From assembly GCF_012849215.1 (NCBI RefSeq), contig NZ_CP051682.1, positions 3,038,001 through 3,102,000 of the forward strand: DNA of 64,000 bases, read 5' to 3'. Shown here one piece after another: positions 53,031 to 62,089 of the stretch (positions within the stretch are counted from its first letter, which is position 1; each line of letters begins with the position of its first letter). The notes beneath the pieces were generated by a model that did no database searches, was not told the DNA's origin, and saw only the letters and a program-made list of their open reading frames with translations. The position numbers and the translations under genes are program-made. Origin of the DNA: Mucilaginibacter robiniae (GTDB taxonomy: Bacteria; Bacteroidota; Bacteroidia; Sphingobacteriales; Sphingobacteriaceae).

Positions 53031-54263
53031 ATGAAAAAACTACTTCTTACTTTCTTCATCATACCTTACTGCCTAACTGGCATTGCACAGAAAAAGGCTG
53101 CTAAAGCGGAAAATACTCGGCAAGTATGGCTGACCTATATGGATAAAGTAGCCCGGCCTGTAATAGAAAACATAGCACAAAATAAGCTGAAAGCCAACAT
53201 GCCGGTACAGCTATCAGACCGGATTGATAACCGGGAAAGCCGTAGCAAAGTTGCCTACTTGGAAGCCTTTGCCCGTACCCTAAGTGGTATTGCACCCTGG
53301 CTGCAATTGGAAGGCGGCAATGCTACCGAAGTACAATTGCGAAATCAATATCGTACTTGGGCACTGCAAGGTATAGCTAATGCCGTGAACCCTCAGGCAA
53401 AAGATTATTTGCAATGGAACGGTGGGCAACCGCTGGTAGATGCCTCGTATGTAGCTTTAGCTTTAATCCGTTCGCCTTGGCTTTGGGAACATCTGGATCA
53501 AAATGTGCAAAAGCAAGTGGTGGATGCCTTGAAAATTACCCGTAATACCGTACCCGTTTATACCAATTGGATACTGTTTAGCGGTGTTATTGAAGCATTT
53601 TTCTGCAAGTATGATTTAGGTTATGACCCGGTTCGGGTAGAATATGGTGTACGTGAGTTTACCCAGCACTGGTATGTGGGTGATGGAATGTTTTCTGATG
53701 GGATGCAGTTTCATTACGATTATTACAGCAGTATCGTGATCTACCCCAACCTAAGCACCATGCTGGATGTGACAAATGATAAGTACAAAAGTTATCCGCG
53801 AGAACGGGAGTTTGTGAAACAGATTGGTCAGCGTTACGCTCAGATATTAGAACGGCTGGTTAATACCGATGGTAGCTATCCTGCAACCGGGCGTTCTATC
53901 GTGTATCGAAGCGGTGTATTTCATCATCTGGCCAACGTGGCTTACAAAAAACAATTACCAGAATCCTTAAAGCCGGCTCAGGTACGTGAAGCGTTAACTG
54001 CCGTTATCAAAAAAACGTTGGGTGCACCCGAAACTTTTACTAAAGAAGGTTGGCTTAACATTGGCTTATATGGTAAGCAACCCGGCCTGGCTGATTTTTA
54101 TACCACTACGGGTAGCTTATATATCTGCAGCAATGTATTTCTGCCTTTGGGCCTGCCTGAAACCGATGAGTTCTGGAGCGCACCGCCGCAACCCTGGACT
54201 TCCGTAAAAATTTGGAATGGCCAAGATGTACAAGCCGATCATGCTCTGGATATCAGAAGATAA
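53031..54263 (+). CDS. DUF2264 domain protein, secreted
   Basis: The 410-residue protein has a signal peptide (MKKLLLTFFIIPYC to GIAQ) and matches the DUF2264 type, with RTLSGIAPWLQLEGG, PVYTNWILFSGVIEAF, YVGDGMFSDGMQFHYDYYSS and PATGRSIVYRSGVFHHLANV. The helical pattern fits an (alpha/alpha)-barrel. DUF2264 genes are common in PULs, but the catalytic activity is not established to my knowledge. It lies 23 nt after GH88 and 18 nt before GH43. Confidence 0.85.
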   Translation: MKKLLLTFFIIPYCLTGIAQKKAAKAENTRQVWLTYMDKVARPVIENIAQNKLKANMPVQLSDRIDNRESRSKVAYLEAFARTLSGIAPWLQLEGGNATEVQLRNQYRTWALQGIANAVNPQAKDYLQWNGGQPLVDASYVALALIRSPWLWEHLDQNVQKQVVDALKITRNTVPVYTNWILFSGVIEAFFCKYDLGYDPVRVEYGVREFTQHWYVGDGMFSDGMQFHYDYYSSIVIYPNLSTMLDVTNDKYKSYPREREFVKQIGQRYAQILERLVNTDGSYPATGRSIVYRSGVFHHLANVAYKKQLPESLKPAQVREALTAVIKKTLGAPETFTKEGWLNIGLYGKQPGLADFYTTTGSLYICSNVFLPLGLPETDEFWSAPPQPWTSVKIWNGQDVQADHALDIRR

Positions 54264-54281
54264 GTTAATACGAACCTAACT

Positions 54282-55427
54282 ATGAATTTCAATAAAATAT
54301 TTTTCGGCACTAAGCTCTTGGTAGCTGGCTTACTCGCTATTTCGTTTGCTGCTCATGCGCAAGAAACGGTTACTAGCAAAGCGGCTAAACTAACTCAATT
54401 TACGCCGGGCACTATCTGGCCGGATAATAAAGGCGTACATATCAATGCGCATGGCGGTGGAATGCTGTATCAAAAAGGTACTTATTACTGGTTTGGCGAG
54501 CATAAAATTGCAGGCGGTGCCGGTAACCGGGCTATGGTGGGCGTGCATTGCTATTCCTCGAAAGACTTGTACAACTGGAAGGACGAGGGTATTGCTTTGG
54601 CTGTCTCGCCCGATACTACCAGTGATATTGCCAAAGGTTGCATACTGGAGCGCCCTAAGGTAGTGTACAATAAGAAGACTAAAAAGTACGTCATGTGGTT
54701 CCACCTGGAACTGCTGGGGCAGGGGTATAAAGCTGCACGTGCTGGTTTAGCCATTAGTGATAAAGCAACAGGGCCTTACACCTTTGTAAAAAGTTATCGC
54801 CCTAATGCCGGTTTCATGCCGATTTATCCGCCAGGCACACCCGATAATGAGAAGGTAGATTGTGCTAATCCTAAAAATAAGAGTGAAGGCTTTTTTTGCC
54901 GCGATGTACCCGGCGGCCAGATGGCCCGTGATATGAATGTGTTTGTAGATGATGACGGTAAAGCCTACCACATCTTTTCGGCCGAAGAAAACTTTACGCT
55001 GGATATTGCCGAGCTGAATGATGATTATACTGGCCATACCGGCAAGTTTACCCGGGTATATGCCGGTCATCAAACCGAAGCACCTGCTATTTTTAAGCAT
55101 AATGGTACTTACTACTTAATCGGTTCGGGTACCACGGGTTGGGCTCCTAATCCGGCACGCTGGTTCTCGGCACCTTCTATTTGGGGACCGTGGACGTATC
55201 ATGGTAACCCATGTGTAGGCACTGGTTCTGAAATTACATTTGGCGGTCAAAGTACTTATGTACTCCCGGTAGTCGGTAAAAAGGATGCTTTCATTTTTAT
55301 GGCTGATAAGTGGACGCCTAAAGATGCCATTGATGGCCGTTATTTATGGTTGCCTATTGTTTTCAAAGGCAATGATATAGAAATTGATTGGTTAGACAAG
55401 TGGGATTTAAGCGCTTTTAAAAAGTAA
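54282..55427 (+). CDS. GH43 protein with exo-beta-1,3-galactanase residue pattern
   Basis: The 381-residue protein has a signal peptide (ends AAHAQ) and the GH43 five-bladed propeller. GVHINAHGGGMLYQKGTYYW is characteristic of the galactanase-like GH43 subfamilies (24/34). Residues matching the exo-beta-1,3-galactanase active site are seen: E123 in CILERPKVV, E266 in HQTEAPAIF and Q323 in FGGQSTYVL. Standard GH43 enzymes use an Asp base; the Glu/Gln set points to galactan side of arabinogalactan. It lies between DUF2264 and GH2, with only 1 nt before the GH2 start. Confidence 0.85.
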   Translation: MNFNKIFFGTKLLVAGLLAISFAAHAQETVTSKAAKLTQFTPGTIWPDNKGVHINAHGGGMLYQKGTYYWFGEHKIAGGAGNRAMVGVHCYSSKDLYNWKDEGIALAVSPDTTSDIAKGCILERPKVVYNKKTKKYVMWFHLELLGQGYKAARAGLAISDKATGPYTFVKSYRPNAGFMPIYPPGTPDNEKVDCANPKNKSEGFFCRDVPGGQMARDMNVFVDDDGKAYHIFSAEENFTLDIAELNDDYTGHTGKFTRVYAGHQTEAPAIFKHNGTYYLIGSGTTGWAPNPARWFSAPSIWGPWTYHGNPCVGTGSEITFGGQSTYVLPVVGKKDAFIFMADKWTPKDAIDGRYLWLPIVFKGNDIEIDWLDKWDLSAFKK

Positions 55428-55428
55428 G

Positions 55429-57276
55429 ATGAAGAAACTCATACTCCTTTTATTCATCGTAACTTCTTTAACCAGGGTTTACGCCCAGGATAGCCTGATT
55501 ACGAATATTGGTTCACGTAAAGCACTTTCCTTAAATGGTAGCTGGCAATACATTGTTGACCCTTACGAAACCGGGTTTTATGATTACCGCTACCATGAAC
55601 TAAATGAAAAAAACGGTGATGCTTACTGGAACACCGATGTGCCCGCGAATAAAACTGATAAAAAGGAACATGGCTATATAGCTAAATATACTTTACAGGT
55701 ACCCGGCGATTGGAATCATCAAAAACCTGAGTTTGTTTATTATGAAGGAACAGTCTGGTATAAAAAATCTTTTGATTTTCATCCTGCTGAATCCGCAACT
55801 CGTTACTTCTTGTATTTCGGTGCGGTAAATTACCGGGCCGATGTTTACCTGAATGGTAAAAAAATGGGTATGCACAAAGGTGGGTTTACACCTTTTAACT
55901 TTGAGGTGCCTGTATCTTTACTGAAAGCTACGGGCAATTTTTTGGTAGTTAAGGTAGATAATAAGCGTTATGCCGATGAAGTACCTACCCTGAATACCGA
56001 TTGGTGGAACTATGGCGGCATCACCCGTGATGTAAAGCTGGTAGAAGTACCGCAAAGCTTTATTCAAGATTATGTAATTCAATTGAAAAAGCCATTGCCG
56101 GGAAAAGCACCTGCTGCAATGCCCGAAGTTACTGGTTGGATCAGGCTGAATCAGGCTCAATCCGGCGGAAACATCACCATTACTATACCTGAGTTGAAGC
56201 TTAAGAAGCAAGTAGCCGTTATTGGTGCAATCACGCCGGTTAGCTTCAAGTTACCTAAGCTTCAGTTATGGTCGCCCGAACACCCGAAACTATATCAGGT
56301 AATCGTAGCTACCTCCAATGATAGGGTAGAGGATAAAATAGGCTTTCGTACTGTGGAAGCTTATGGCAAGCAGGTGCTGCTGAATGGCAAGCCTATTTTT
56401 ATGCGAGGTATCAGCATTCATGGCGAAATTCCTCAGGAAGTACGTAGGGCTGTGGGGCCGGAAGATGCTAAGCAACTGCTGGGGCAGGCACGTGAGTTAG
56501 GCTGCAATATGGTAAGGCTGGCCCATTACCCACACGATGAAGCCATGACCCGTTTGGCCGATTCATTAGGTATATTGGTATGGTCGGAAATACCCGTGTA
56601 CTGGACTATCAACTTTGGTAGCCAGGAAGTTTTGAACAAAGCCAAGGCACAGTTAAAGGAAATGATTACCCGCGATCATAATCGGGCTAGTATCATTATC
56701 TGGTCGGTAGGTAATGAAACGCCGGTTAGTCAAACCCGAACTGATTTTATGCATAGCCTGATTACTGAAGCTAAGCGATTAGATTCTACCCGCATGATAT
56801 CAGCTGCATTAGAAGTGAATTATAGTGCGCTTAAAGATATCAATGAGGTAAATGATCCATTGGGGCAGTTTGTGGATTTGGTTGCTTTTAATGAATACCT
56901 GGGCTGGTATGGTGGCTTGCCCGATAAATGCCGTACTACCAACTGGAGTACGCCATATAATAAACCATTATTTATCAGCGAAACCGGAGCCGGTGCTAAA
57001 GGTGGCTTTCATGCCGATTCATTAACGCGCTTTAGCGAAGAATTTCAGGAGTGGTATTACAAAGAGCAAATAGCCATGCTGAAACGTATGCCGGTTAACT
57101 TTGTGGGCCTGTCGCCTTGGGTGTTGAATGATTTCAGGTCGCCTAAACGTAACAACCCTATTTATCAGGAAGGTTGGAACCGCAAAGGGTTGTATGATGA
57201 TAAAGGCAACAAAAAGAAAGCCTTTTACATTATGCAGGCCTATTATAATGAAATGAAAAAGAAAACGATTAAATAA
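55429..57276 (+). CDS. GH2 glycosidase, beta-glucuronidase or beta-galactosidase type
   Basis: The 615-residue protein has a signal peptide (ends RVYAQ), a jelly-roll domain (YEGTVWYKKSFDF, FLYFGAVNYRADVYLNGKK), an Ig-like domain and a TIM barrel. The acid/base is E430 in WSVGNETP and the nucleophile E518 in FISETGAGAKGG. MVRLAHYPHDEAMTRLADSL followed by GILVWSEIP is typical of GH2. Its size is nearer to beta-glucuronidases (about 600) than to LacZ. In this locus it could remove glucuronate or galactose. It starts 1 nt after the GH43 stop. Confidence 0.92.
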   Translation: MKKLILLLFIVTSLTRVYAQDSLITNIGSRKALSLNGSWQYIVDPYETGFYDYRYHELNEKNGDAYWNTDVPANKTDKKEHGYIAKYTLQVPGDWNHQKPEFVYYEGTVWYKKSFDFHPAESATRYFLYFGAVNYRADVYLNGKKMGMHKGGFTPFNFEVPVSLLKATGNFLVVKVDNKRYADEVPTLNTDWWNYGGITRDVKLVEVPQSFIQDYVIQLKKPLPGKAPAAMPEVTGWIRLNQAQSGGNITITIPELKLKKQVAVIGAITPVSFKLPKLQLWSPEHPKLYQVIVATSNDRVEDKIGFRTVEAYGKQVLLNGKPIFMRGISIHGEIPQEVRRAVGPEDAKQLLGQARELGCNMVRLAHYPHDEAMTRLADSLGILVWSEIPVYWTINFGSQEVLNKAKAQLKEMITRDHNRASIIIWSVGNETPVSQTRTDFMHSLITEAKRLDSTRMISAALEVNYSALKDINEVNDPLGQFVDLVAFNEYLGWYGGLPDKCRTTNWSTPYNKPLFISETGAGAKGGFHADSLTRFSEEFQEWYYKEQIAMLKRMPVNFVGLSPWVLNDFRSPKRNNPIYQEGWNRKGLYDDKGNKKKAFYIMQAYYNEMKKKTIK

Positions 57277-57281
57277 CTTTT

Positions 57282-59120
57282 ATGGGTTTGAAAAATACAT
57301 TATTGGCGCTACTTGCAGGCAGCGTTATGCTTACTTCTTCTCCAGGAATTTATGCCCAGGCTAAGCATACGTTTGGCTTTGGAGATGAATCCTTTTTGCT
57401 GGATAGCAAACCATTTCAGATGATAAGCGGCGAAATGCATTATCCGCGTGTGCCGCGCGAAGCTTGGCGTGCACGTATGAAAATGGCCAAAGCTATGGGG
57501 TTGAATACGATAGGTACTTACGTGTTCTGGAATGTGCATGAGCCGCAAAAAGGCAAGTTCGATTTTACTGGTAATAACGATATTGTGGAATTTGTTAAAA
57601 TTGCCCAGCAGGAAGGCTTGTGGGTGATATTGCGCCCTAGTCCTTATGTATGTGCCGAGTGGGAATTTGGCGGCTACCCTTATTGGTTGCAAAACGAAAA
57701 AGGTTTGGTAGTACGCAGTAAAGACCCGCAATATTTGAAAGAATACGAAACTTACATTAAAGAAGTAGGTAAGCGTTTGGCTCCGCTGCAAATCAATCAT
57801 GGCGGTAATATTCTGATGGTGCAGATTGAGAATGAATATGGCTCATACGGCAGCGATAAAGAATACTTAGCCATCAACCAGAGAATGTTTAAAGAGGCAG
57901 GGTTCGATGGTCTGTTATATACCTGTGATCCCGGAGCTGATGTGGCTAAAGGACATTTGCCTGGCTTGCTGCCTGGCATTAATGGAATTGATGATCCGGT
58001 TAAAGTAAGGGCTTTAGTTAACGAGAATCATGGTGGTAAAGGCCCGTACTACATTGCCGAATGGTACCCGGCCTGGTTTGATTGGTGGGGTACTAAACAC
58101 CATACTGTAGCTGCCAAAGAATATACCAGCAAACTGGATGGTGTGTTGGCCGCAGGTATATCCATCAATATGTACATGTTTCATGGCGGTACTACTCGTG
58201 GTTTCATGAACGGTGCCAATTATAAAGACAATACGCCTTTTGAGCCACAGGTAAGCAGCTACGATTATGATGCACCTTTGGATGAGGCAGGAAATGCTAC
58301 GCCCAAGTTTATGGCTTTTCGCAGCGTAATTGAAAAGCATCTACCGAAAGGGCAAACATTGCCGGCGGTACCTGCATCTAAGCCGGTAATCAGCATTCCG
58401 CAAATTACATTGAGCCAATCTGCCAGCCTGTTGAGCAACCTGCCGGCACCCAAGTCTAATCTAACCCCGCTTACATTTGAAGACCTGCACCAGGATTATG
58501 GTTTTGTACTTTACCGTACTACCCTGCAAGGCGGTAAAAGCGGGTTACTAAAGCTGAAAGAACTGCGGGATTATGCCTTAGTAATGGTAAATGGCAAAAC
58601 TATAGGTACGCTGGACCGTAGGCTTAAGCAAGATAGCTTGCAATTGGAGTTACCTCAGGGTAAAGTAACGTTAGATATACTGGTGGAGAACCTGGGCCGC
58701 ATCAACTTTGGCAAATACCTGCTGCAAAACAAAAAAGGAATTACCGAAAAAGTGCTGTTTGGCGATAATGAGGTGCAGCACTGGCAAATGTACAGCTTGC
58801 CACTGGCCGATGTGAGTACTGTCCGTTACGGTGGCACTACTGCTGCAAACGCGCAGGTTCCTGTTATTCGCAAAGGCAGCTTCAACCTTACCAAGGTAGC
58901 CGATACGTATTTGGATATGAGTGCCTGGGGCAAGGGGGTGGTATGGATTAACGGTCATAACCTGGGCCGGTATTGGCGTGTTGGTCCACAACAAACATTA
59001 TATGTACCAGGTGAGTGGCTTAAATCTGGCCGTAACGAAGTGGTGGTGTTCGAACAGCTCAAGCCTCAGCAAACACAATTGAAAGCTTTAGACCATCCTA
59101 TATTGGATCAGGTGCAGTAA
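57282..59120 (+). CDS. GH35 beta-galactosidase
   Basis: The 612-residue protein has a signal peptide (ends GIYAQ) and the GH35 pattern: SGEMHYPRVPREAWRARMKM, IGTYVFWNVHEPQKGKFDF, VILRPSPYVCAEWEFGGYP, and the acid/base E185 in QIENEYGSYG with nucleophile E260 in IAEWYPAWFDWWG. GH35 enzymes release terminal beta-galactose. C-terminal beta-sandwich domains follow the barrel, including VVWINGHNLGRYW. It lies 5 nt after the GH2 gene. Confidence 0.94.
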   Translation: MGLKNTLLALLAGSVMLTSSPGIYAQAKHTFGFGDESFLLDSKPFQMISGEMHYPRVPREAWRARMKMAKAMGLNTIGTYVFWNVHEPQKGKFDFTGNNDIVEFVKIAQQEGLWVILRPSPYVCAEWEFGGYPYWLQNEKGLVVRSKDPQYLKEYETYIKEVGKRLAPLQINHGGNILMVQIENEYGSYGSDKEYLAINQRMFKEAGFDGLLYTCDPGADVAKGHLPGLLPGINGIDDPVKVRALVNENHGGKGPYYIAEWYPAWFDWWGTKHHTVAAKEYTSKLDGVLAAGISINMYMFHGGTTRGFMNGANYKDNTPFEPQVSSYDYDAPLDEAGNATPKFMAFRSVIEKHLPKGQTLPAVPASKPVISIPQITLSQSASLLSNLPAPKSNLTPLTFEDLHQDYGFVLYRTTLQGGKSGLLKLKELRDYALVMVNGKTIGTLDRRLKQDSLQLELPQGKVTLDILVENLGRINFGKYLLQNKKGITEKVLFGDNEVQHWQMYSLPLADVSTVRYGGTTAANAQVPVIRKGSFNLTKVADTYLDMSAWGKGVVWINGHNLGRYWRVGPQQTLYVPGEWLKSGRNEVVVFEQLKPQQTQLKALDHPILDQVQ

Positions 59121-59187
59121 CAACGTTTGCCATAAATAATCCTTTTAATTGTAGTACCTGTCAGGATAAATAAATACCAATAATACT

Positions 59188-60042
59188 ATGAAGTTCATAA
59201 AGTATAGCATCGGTTTATTTTGCCTAAGTATAGGCTTTTATCAGGCTGCAAAAGGGCAAACACTAACTGCTGATACAGCAGGAGGCTATAAATTAGTATG
59301 GGCTGATGAGTTTAACACCGAAGGCGTGCCTGATGTCAGCAACTGGCAGTATGAGCAAGGCTTTGTACGTAACCATGAACTGCAATGGTATCAGCCAGAA
59401 AATGCCAGATGCCATAAGGGTATGCTGGTTATTGAAGCGCAAAAGGTTCATCAGCCTAACCCTAATTATGTGGCGCAAAGTACCAACTGGAAAACCAACC
59501 GTCAGTTTATTGAATACACTTCATCCAGCATGAATACGCGCAACCTGCACCAATGGCAATATGGCCGAATGGTAATGCGAGGTCGTATTGATACGGATGC
59601 CGGTTTGTGGCCTGCCTTCTGGACTTTAGGTGTTACACAACCCTGGCCCTCAAATGGTGAAATTGATATTATGGAGTATTACCGTGGCAAACTGCTGGCT
59701 AATATTGCCTGTGGTACGGCTACGCCTTCAAAAGCCAAGTGGTACAGCACGGCCAAACCACTGCCAGAATTTAACGACCCTAAGTGGAGCAAAAAGTTTC
59801 ATGTATGGCGTATGGATTGGGATAAAACCGCCATCAGTCTTTATGTAGATGATTTGCTGCTAAACAGGGTAGAATTAAAAAATTTGGTAAATCAAGATAG
59901 TACCGGTTTTAACCCGTTCAACCAGCCGCATTACATCTTGCTTAACCTGACGTTGGGCGGTGATAATGGCGGTGATGTATCAGCTACCCACCTTCCGAAA
60001 CGATTTGAGGTAGATTACGTACGGGTATATCAACAACAATAA
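59188..60042 (+). CDS. GH16 endo-beta-glycanase
   Basis: The 284-residue protein has a signal peptide (ends AAKGQT) and the GH16 catalytic motif GEIDIMEYY, with E158, D160 and E163. KLVWADEFNTEG, WYQPENARC and GLWPAFWTLG match the laminarinase-like branch. GH16 enzymes cut beta-1,3- or beta-1,4-glucans and galactans; in this locus an endo-beta-1,3-galactanase role is possible but not shown. No lipobox is seen, so it is not clearly surface-anchored. It is the last gene of the PUL operon, with a 67-nt gap before it and a terminator directly after. Confidence 0.9.
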   Translation: MKFIKYSIGLFCLSIGFYQAAKGQTLTADTAGGYKLVWADEFNTEGVPDVSNWQYEQGFVRNHELQWYQPENARCHKGMLVIEAQKVHQPNPNYVAQSTNWKTNRQFIEYTSSSMNTRNLHQWQYGRMVMRGRIDTDAGLWPAFWTLGVTQPWPSNGEIDIMEYYRGKLLANIACGTATPSKAKWYSTAKPLPEFNDPKWSKKFHVWRMDWDKTAISLYVDDLLLNRVELKNLVNQDSTGFNPFNQPHYILLNLTLGGDNGGDVSATHLPKRFEVDYVRVYQQQ

Positions 60043-60089
60043 AAAACGGGCTCTTTGCTGTATTGATAATACAATAAAGAGCCCGTTTT
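60043..60089. terminator. Bidirectional terminator between GH16 and pyrophosphatase
   Basis: AAAACGGGCTCTTT (60043-60056) pairs perfectly over 14 bp with AAAGAGCCCGTTTT (60076-60089). The loop contains a second small stem. It ends both the PUL operon and ppa, which converge here. Confidence 0.9.
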
Positions 60090-60104
60090 ATTCGAAGATA
60101 GTCC

Positions 60105-60575
60105 TTATTGAATTTCTTTAGAGGCTGCTTCAGCATCAAGCCTTTCTAAAACCTCAAATTTTTTGCCCGCCTGCTCATTATAATTTTGAAAGAAGTATTC
60201 TATCTGGCTGATGATACCTTCAGGCAGATGTTCAAGATCTTTTACATCCTTAAACAACTGCGATACTTCAGGTACGCCTAAAAAGCGGTCGTTACGCATA
60301 GTTTTACCATTGCGTTCGGTTTGCTGCGCCTTAATGGAGCCAATGATACGGCAATCCATACAGCAACCCGGAAAGCTGTTGATTTCAGAAATAATAATCA
60401 TGTCTAACGGATCGCCATCTTCGCCTTTGGTGCCCGGAATAAAGCCAAAATCGAACGGAAATACTAAGCCGGCCGGTAGTACTTTCATCAATTTGAAACA
60501 TTTGGTTTCCGGTTCATAATCATACTTGTGGCCACTACCCTTAGGGCTTTCTACTATTACGTTTACTATTTTCAT
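60105..60575 (-). CDS. ppa: Inorganic pyrophosphatase, family I
   Basis: The 156-residue enzyme hydrolyses pyrophosphate to phosphate, pulling biosynthetic reactions forward. It carries GEDGDPLDM, the family I metal-binding site, FPFDFGFIPGTK upstream and DCRIIGSI after it. It is somewhat shorter than the E. coli enzyme (176 residues). Its start is the first ATG with good conservation (MKIVNVIVESPKGSGHKYDY). It is read alone and converges on the PUL. Confidence 0.95.
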   Translation of the reverse strand: MKIVNVIVESPKGSGHKYDYEPETKCFKLMKVLPAGLVFPFDFGFIPGTKGEDGDPLDMIIISEINSFPGCCMDCRIIGSIKAQQTERNGKTMRNDRFLGVPEVSQLFKDVKDLEHLPEGIISQIEYFFQNYNEQAGKKFEVLERLDAEAASKEIQ

Positions 60576-60685
60576 GCTAAATATTTTTTAGGTTGAATAA
60601 TGGATATGCCCGATAGCATATCACAGTTCATAATTCTGCTGTTGGGTTAGGTGTTGGTGTCATAACATTATGGTGAGTGATAAGT

Positions 60686-61375
60686 TTACTCAACCGCGTC
60701 CGTCCATTTACAATCACCACATTGAGGGCATTGCTGTTTATCGTCATCAGATTTTTTCTGGGTGAGACCACAGGTCTGGCATACCATTTTTTCACCGGTT
60801 TTTTTAAAGCGATTATTAAAATCCTCATCCCAGTGTGGTATGATTGACAAGCCAGGCTTTGGCGTTTCTTCTTGTATTAGGGTGAATGAACCATTAGCTT
60901 CCATATAAAAGCGCTTTACTTCTCCCAACTGTTTTATACCGTTTGAGCGGAGCTGTGATACCAGTCTTTCGCGGGTTAAACGCACTTTTTTCATATTTTT
61001 CAAGTCCATAACCGAATCTTTCACCAGCACATCAATGTTGCCTTGTATAAATTTTTCAAAGTTCTGGCTTTTGTAAGCTCTGGCAGCAATCCACCGTTCG
61101 GTAAATACTACTACAATAGCAATAGCTACAGCAGGCAGTAAACCACGGTCTGGCGCTTGCAAAGGCACACCAATGGCTGCAGCTAACGATACTAAAGCCG
61201 CCATTTCAGTACGGCCTATTTGCGATGACATACGCTTACCAATTAAGCGCATAGATACTATGAGCAACAGGTAAACAAATGCCGCCCGGATAATTAGTTC
61301 TATATAAAAGCTATATGGTACATCACCAACCAGTATTCTGGCCCAGTCGGTTAACTTAACATCTTCTGTTTGCAT
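60686..61375 (-). CDS. DUF421 membrane protein with C-terminal zinc ribbon, 1
   Basis: The 229-residue protein has three hydrophobic segments (about 25-45, 55-75, 80-95) followed by the DUF421 (YetF/YcaP) cytoplasmic part, with KFIQGNIDVLVKDSVMDLKN. The last 35 residues form a four-cysteine motif CQTC-x13-CPQC, typical of a rubredoxin-like zinc ribbon. The function of DUF421 is not known. It starts 6 nt after the second copy (61382-62089), so the two form one transcription unit. The zinc ribbon is an unusual addition to me. Confidence 0.82.
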   Translation of the reverse strand: MQTEDVKLTDWARILVGDVPYSFYIELIIRAAFVYLLLIVSMRLIGKRMSSQIGRTEMAALVSLAAAIGVPLQAPDRGLLPAVAIAIVVVFTERWIAARAYKSQNFEKFIQGNIDVLVKDSVMDLKNMKKVRLTRERLVSQLRSNGIKQLGEVKRFYMEANGSFTLIQEETPKPGLSIIPHWDEDFNNRFKKTGEKMVCQTCGLTQKKSDDDKQQCPQCGDCKWTDAVE

Positions 61376-61381
61376 AAGTTT

Positions 61382-62089
61382 TTAGTTAATAGCGTTTACC
61401 CACTCATCATGTCCGCAGTGGTTGCATGCTGTGTCTTGCTGGCTCTGCGGTTTTATCAATCCACAGCTTACACAGACCATCAATTGGATAGACTGTGGCG
61501 GTTGGGTTGATGCCTGATGCTGTATTTGCATGATTTCCTGATCATCGGGCGGTAAAATAGGTAATCCGGATTTGGGCTGATTAGATTTAAAAACACTGAA
61601 AACACCTTCAGCTTCTGCATACAGTCGGTCAACCATTCCTAAATTGAAAATTTTCTGTTGTCTTAACTCCGCATAAATTTGCTGGCGCGATATGCGGTCT
61701 TTTTCCATTTGTTCCAGTTGCAATACACCATCTTTAACCAATAAACTGGTTTTGCCCTGAGCTATGTCTTCAAACTTACCTCTGCGAAAGCCAATCAAGC
61801 TGATACCCCGCTGAAAAAACACTGCACAAACCAGCAATAAGGCACCTTGCAGTAAGCCCCTGTCGGGCACCTGCATGGGTACAGAAACTATGGCACCCAG
61901 TGTTAGCATCACTGCTAATTCCATAATAGTTAACTGACCGATCATACGCTTACCCAGCCAGCGTACAATAAACAGTAGAACGATATAGATAATCAGCGTA
62001 CGGATGAAAGTTTCTAATAAAAATTCAGGTGGTGCCTGGCCAAACAAGATGCGCTTGAAATCCTCTAAATGAATTTCTTCTTTTTTCAT
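61382..62089 (-). CDS. DUF421 membrane protein with C-terminal zinc ribbon, 2
   Basis: The 235-residue paralogue has the same build: three transmembrane segments near 28-95 (LIIYIVLLFIVRWLGKRMIG, IMELAVMLTLGAIVSVPMQV), a DUF421 region (KTSLLVKDGVLQLEQMEKD) and a C-terminal CVSC-x12-CNHC ribbon. The first gene of this pair; the promoter would be in 62090-62398. The two proteins may form a heteromer in the membrane, which is only inferred from the pairing. Confidence 0.82.
   Translation of the reverse strand: MKKEEIHLEDFKRILFGQAPPEFLLETFIRTLIIYIVLLFIVRWLGKRMIGQLTIMELAVMLTLGAIVSVPMQVPDRGLLQGALLLVCAVFFQRGISLIGFRRGKFEDIAQGKTSLLVKDGVLQLEQMEKDRISRQQIYAELRQQKIFNLGMVDRLYAEAEGVFSVFKSNQPKSGLPILPPDDQEIMQIQHQASTQPPQSIQLMVCVSCGLIKPQSQQDTACNHCGHDEWVNAIN

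Noticed and set aside
57309..57800. 163-codon minus-strand frame inside the GH35 gene
   Set aside because: Antisense shadow of a strongly conserved catalytic domain.
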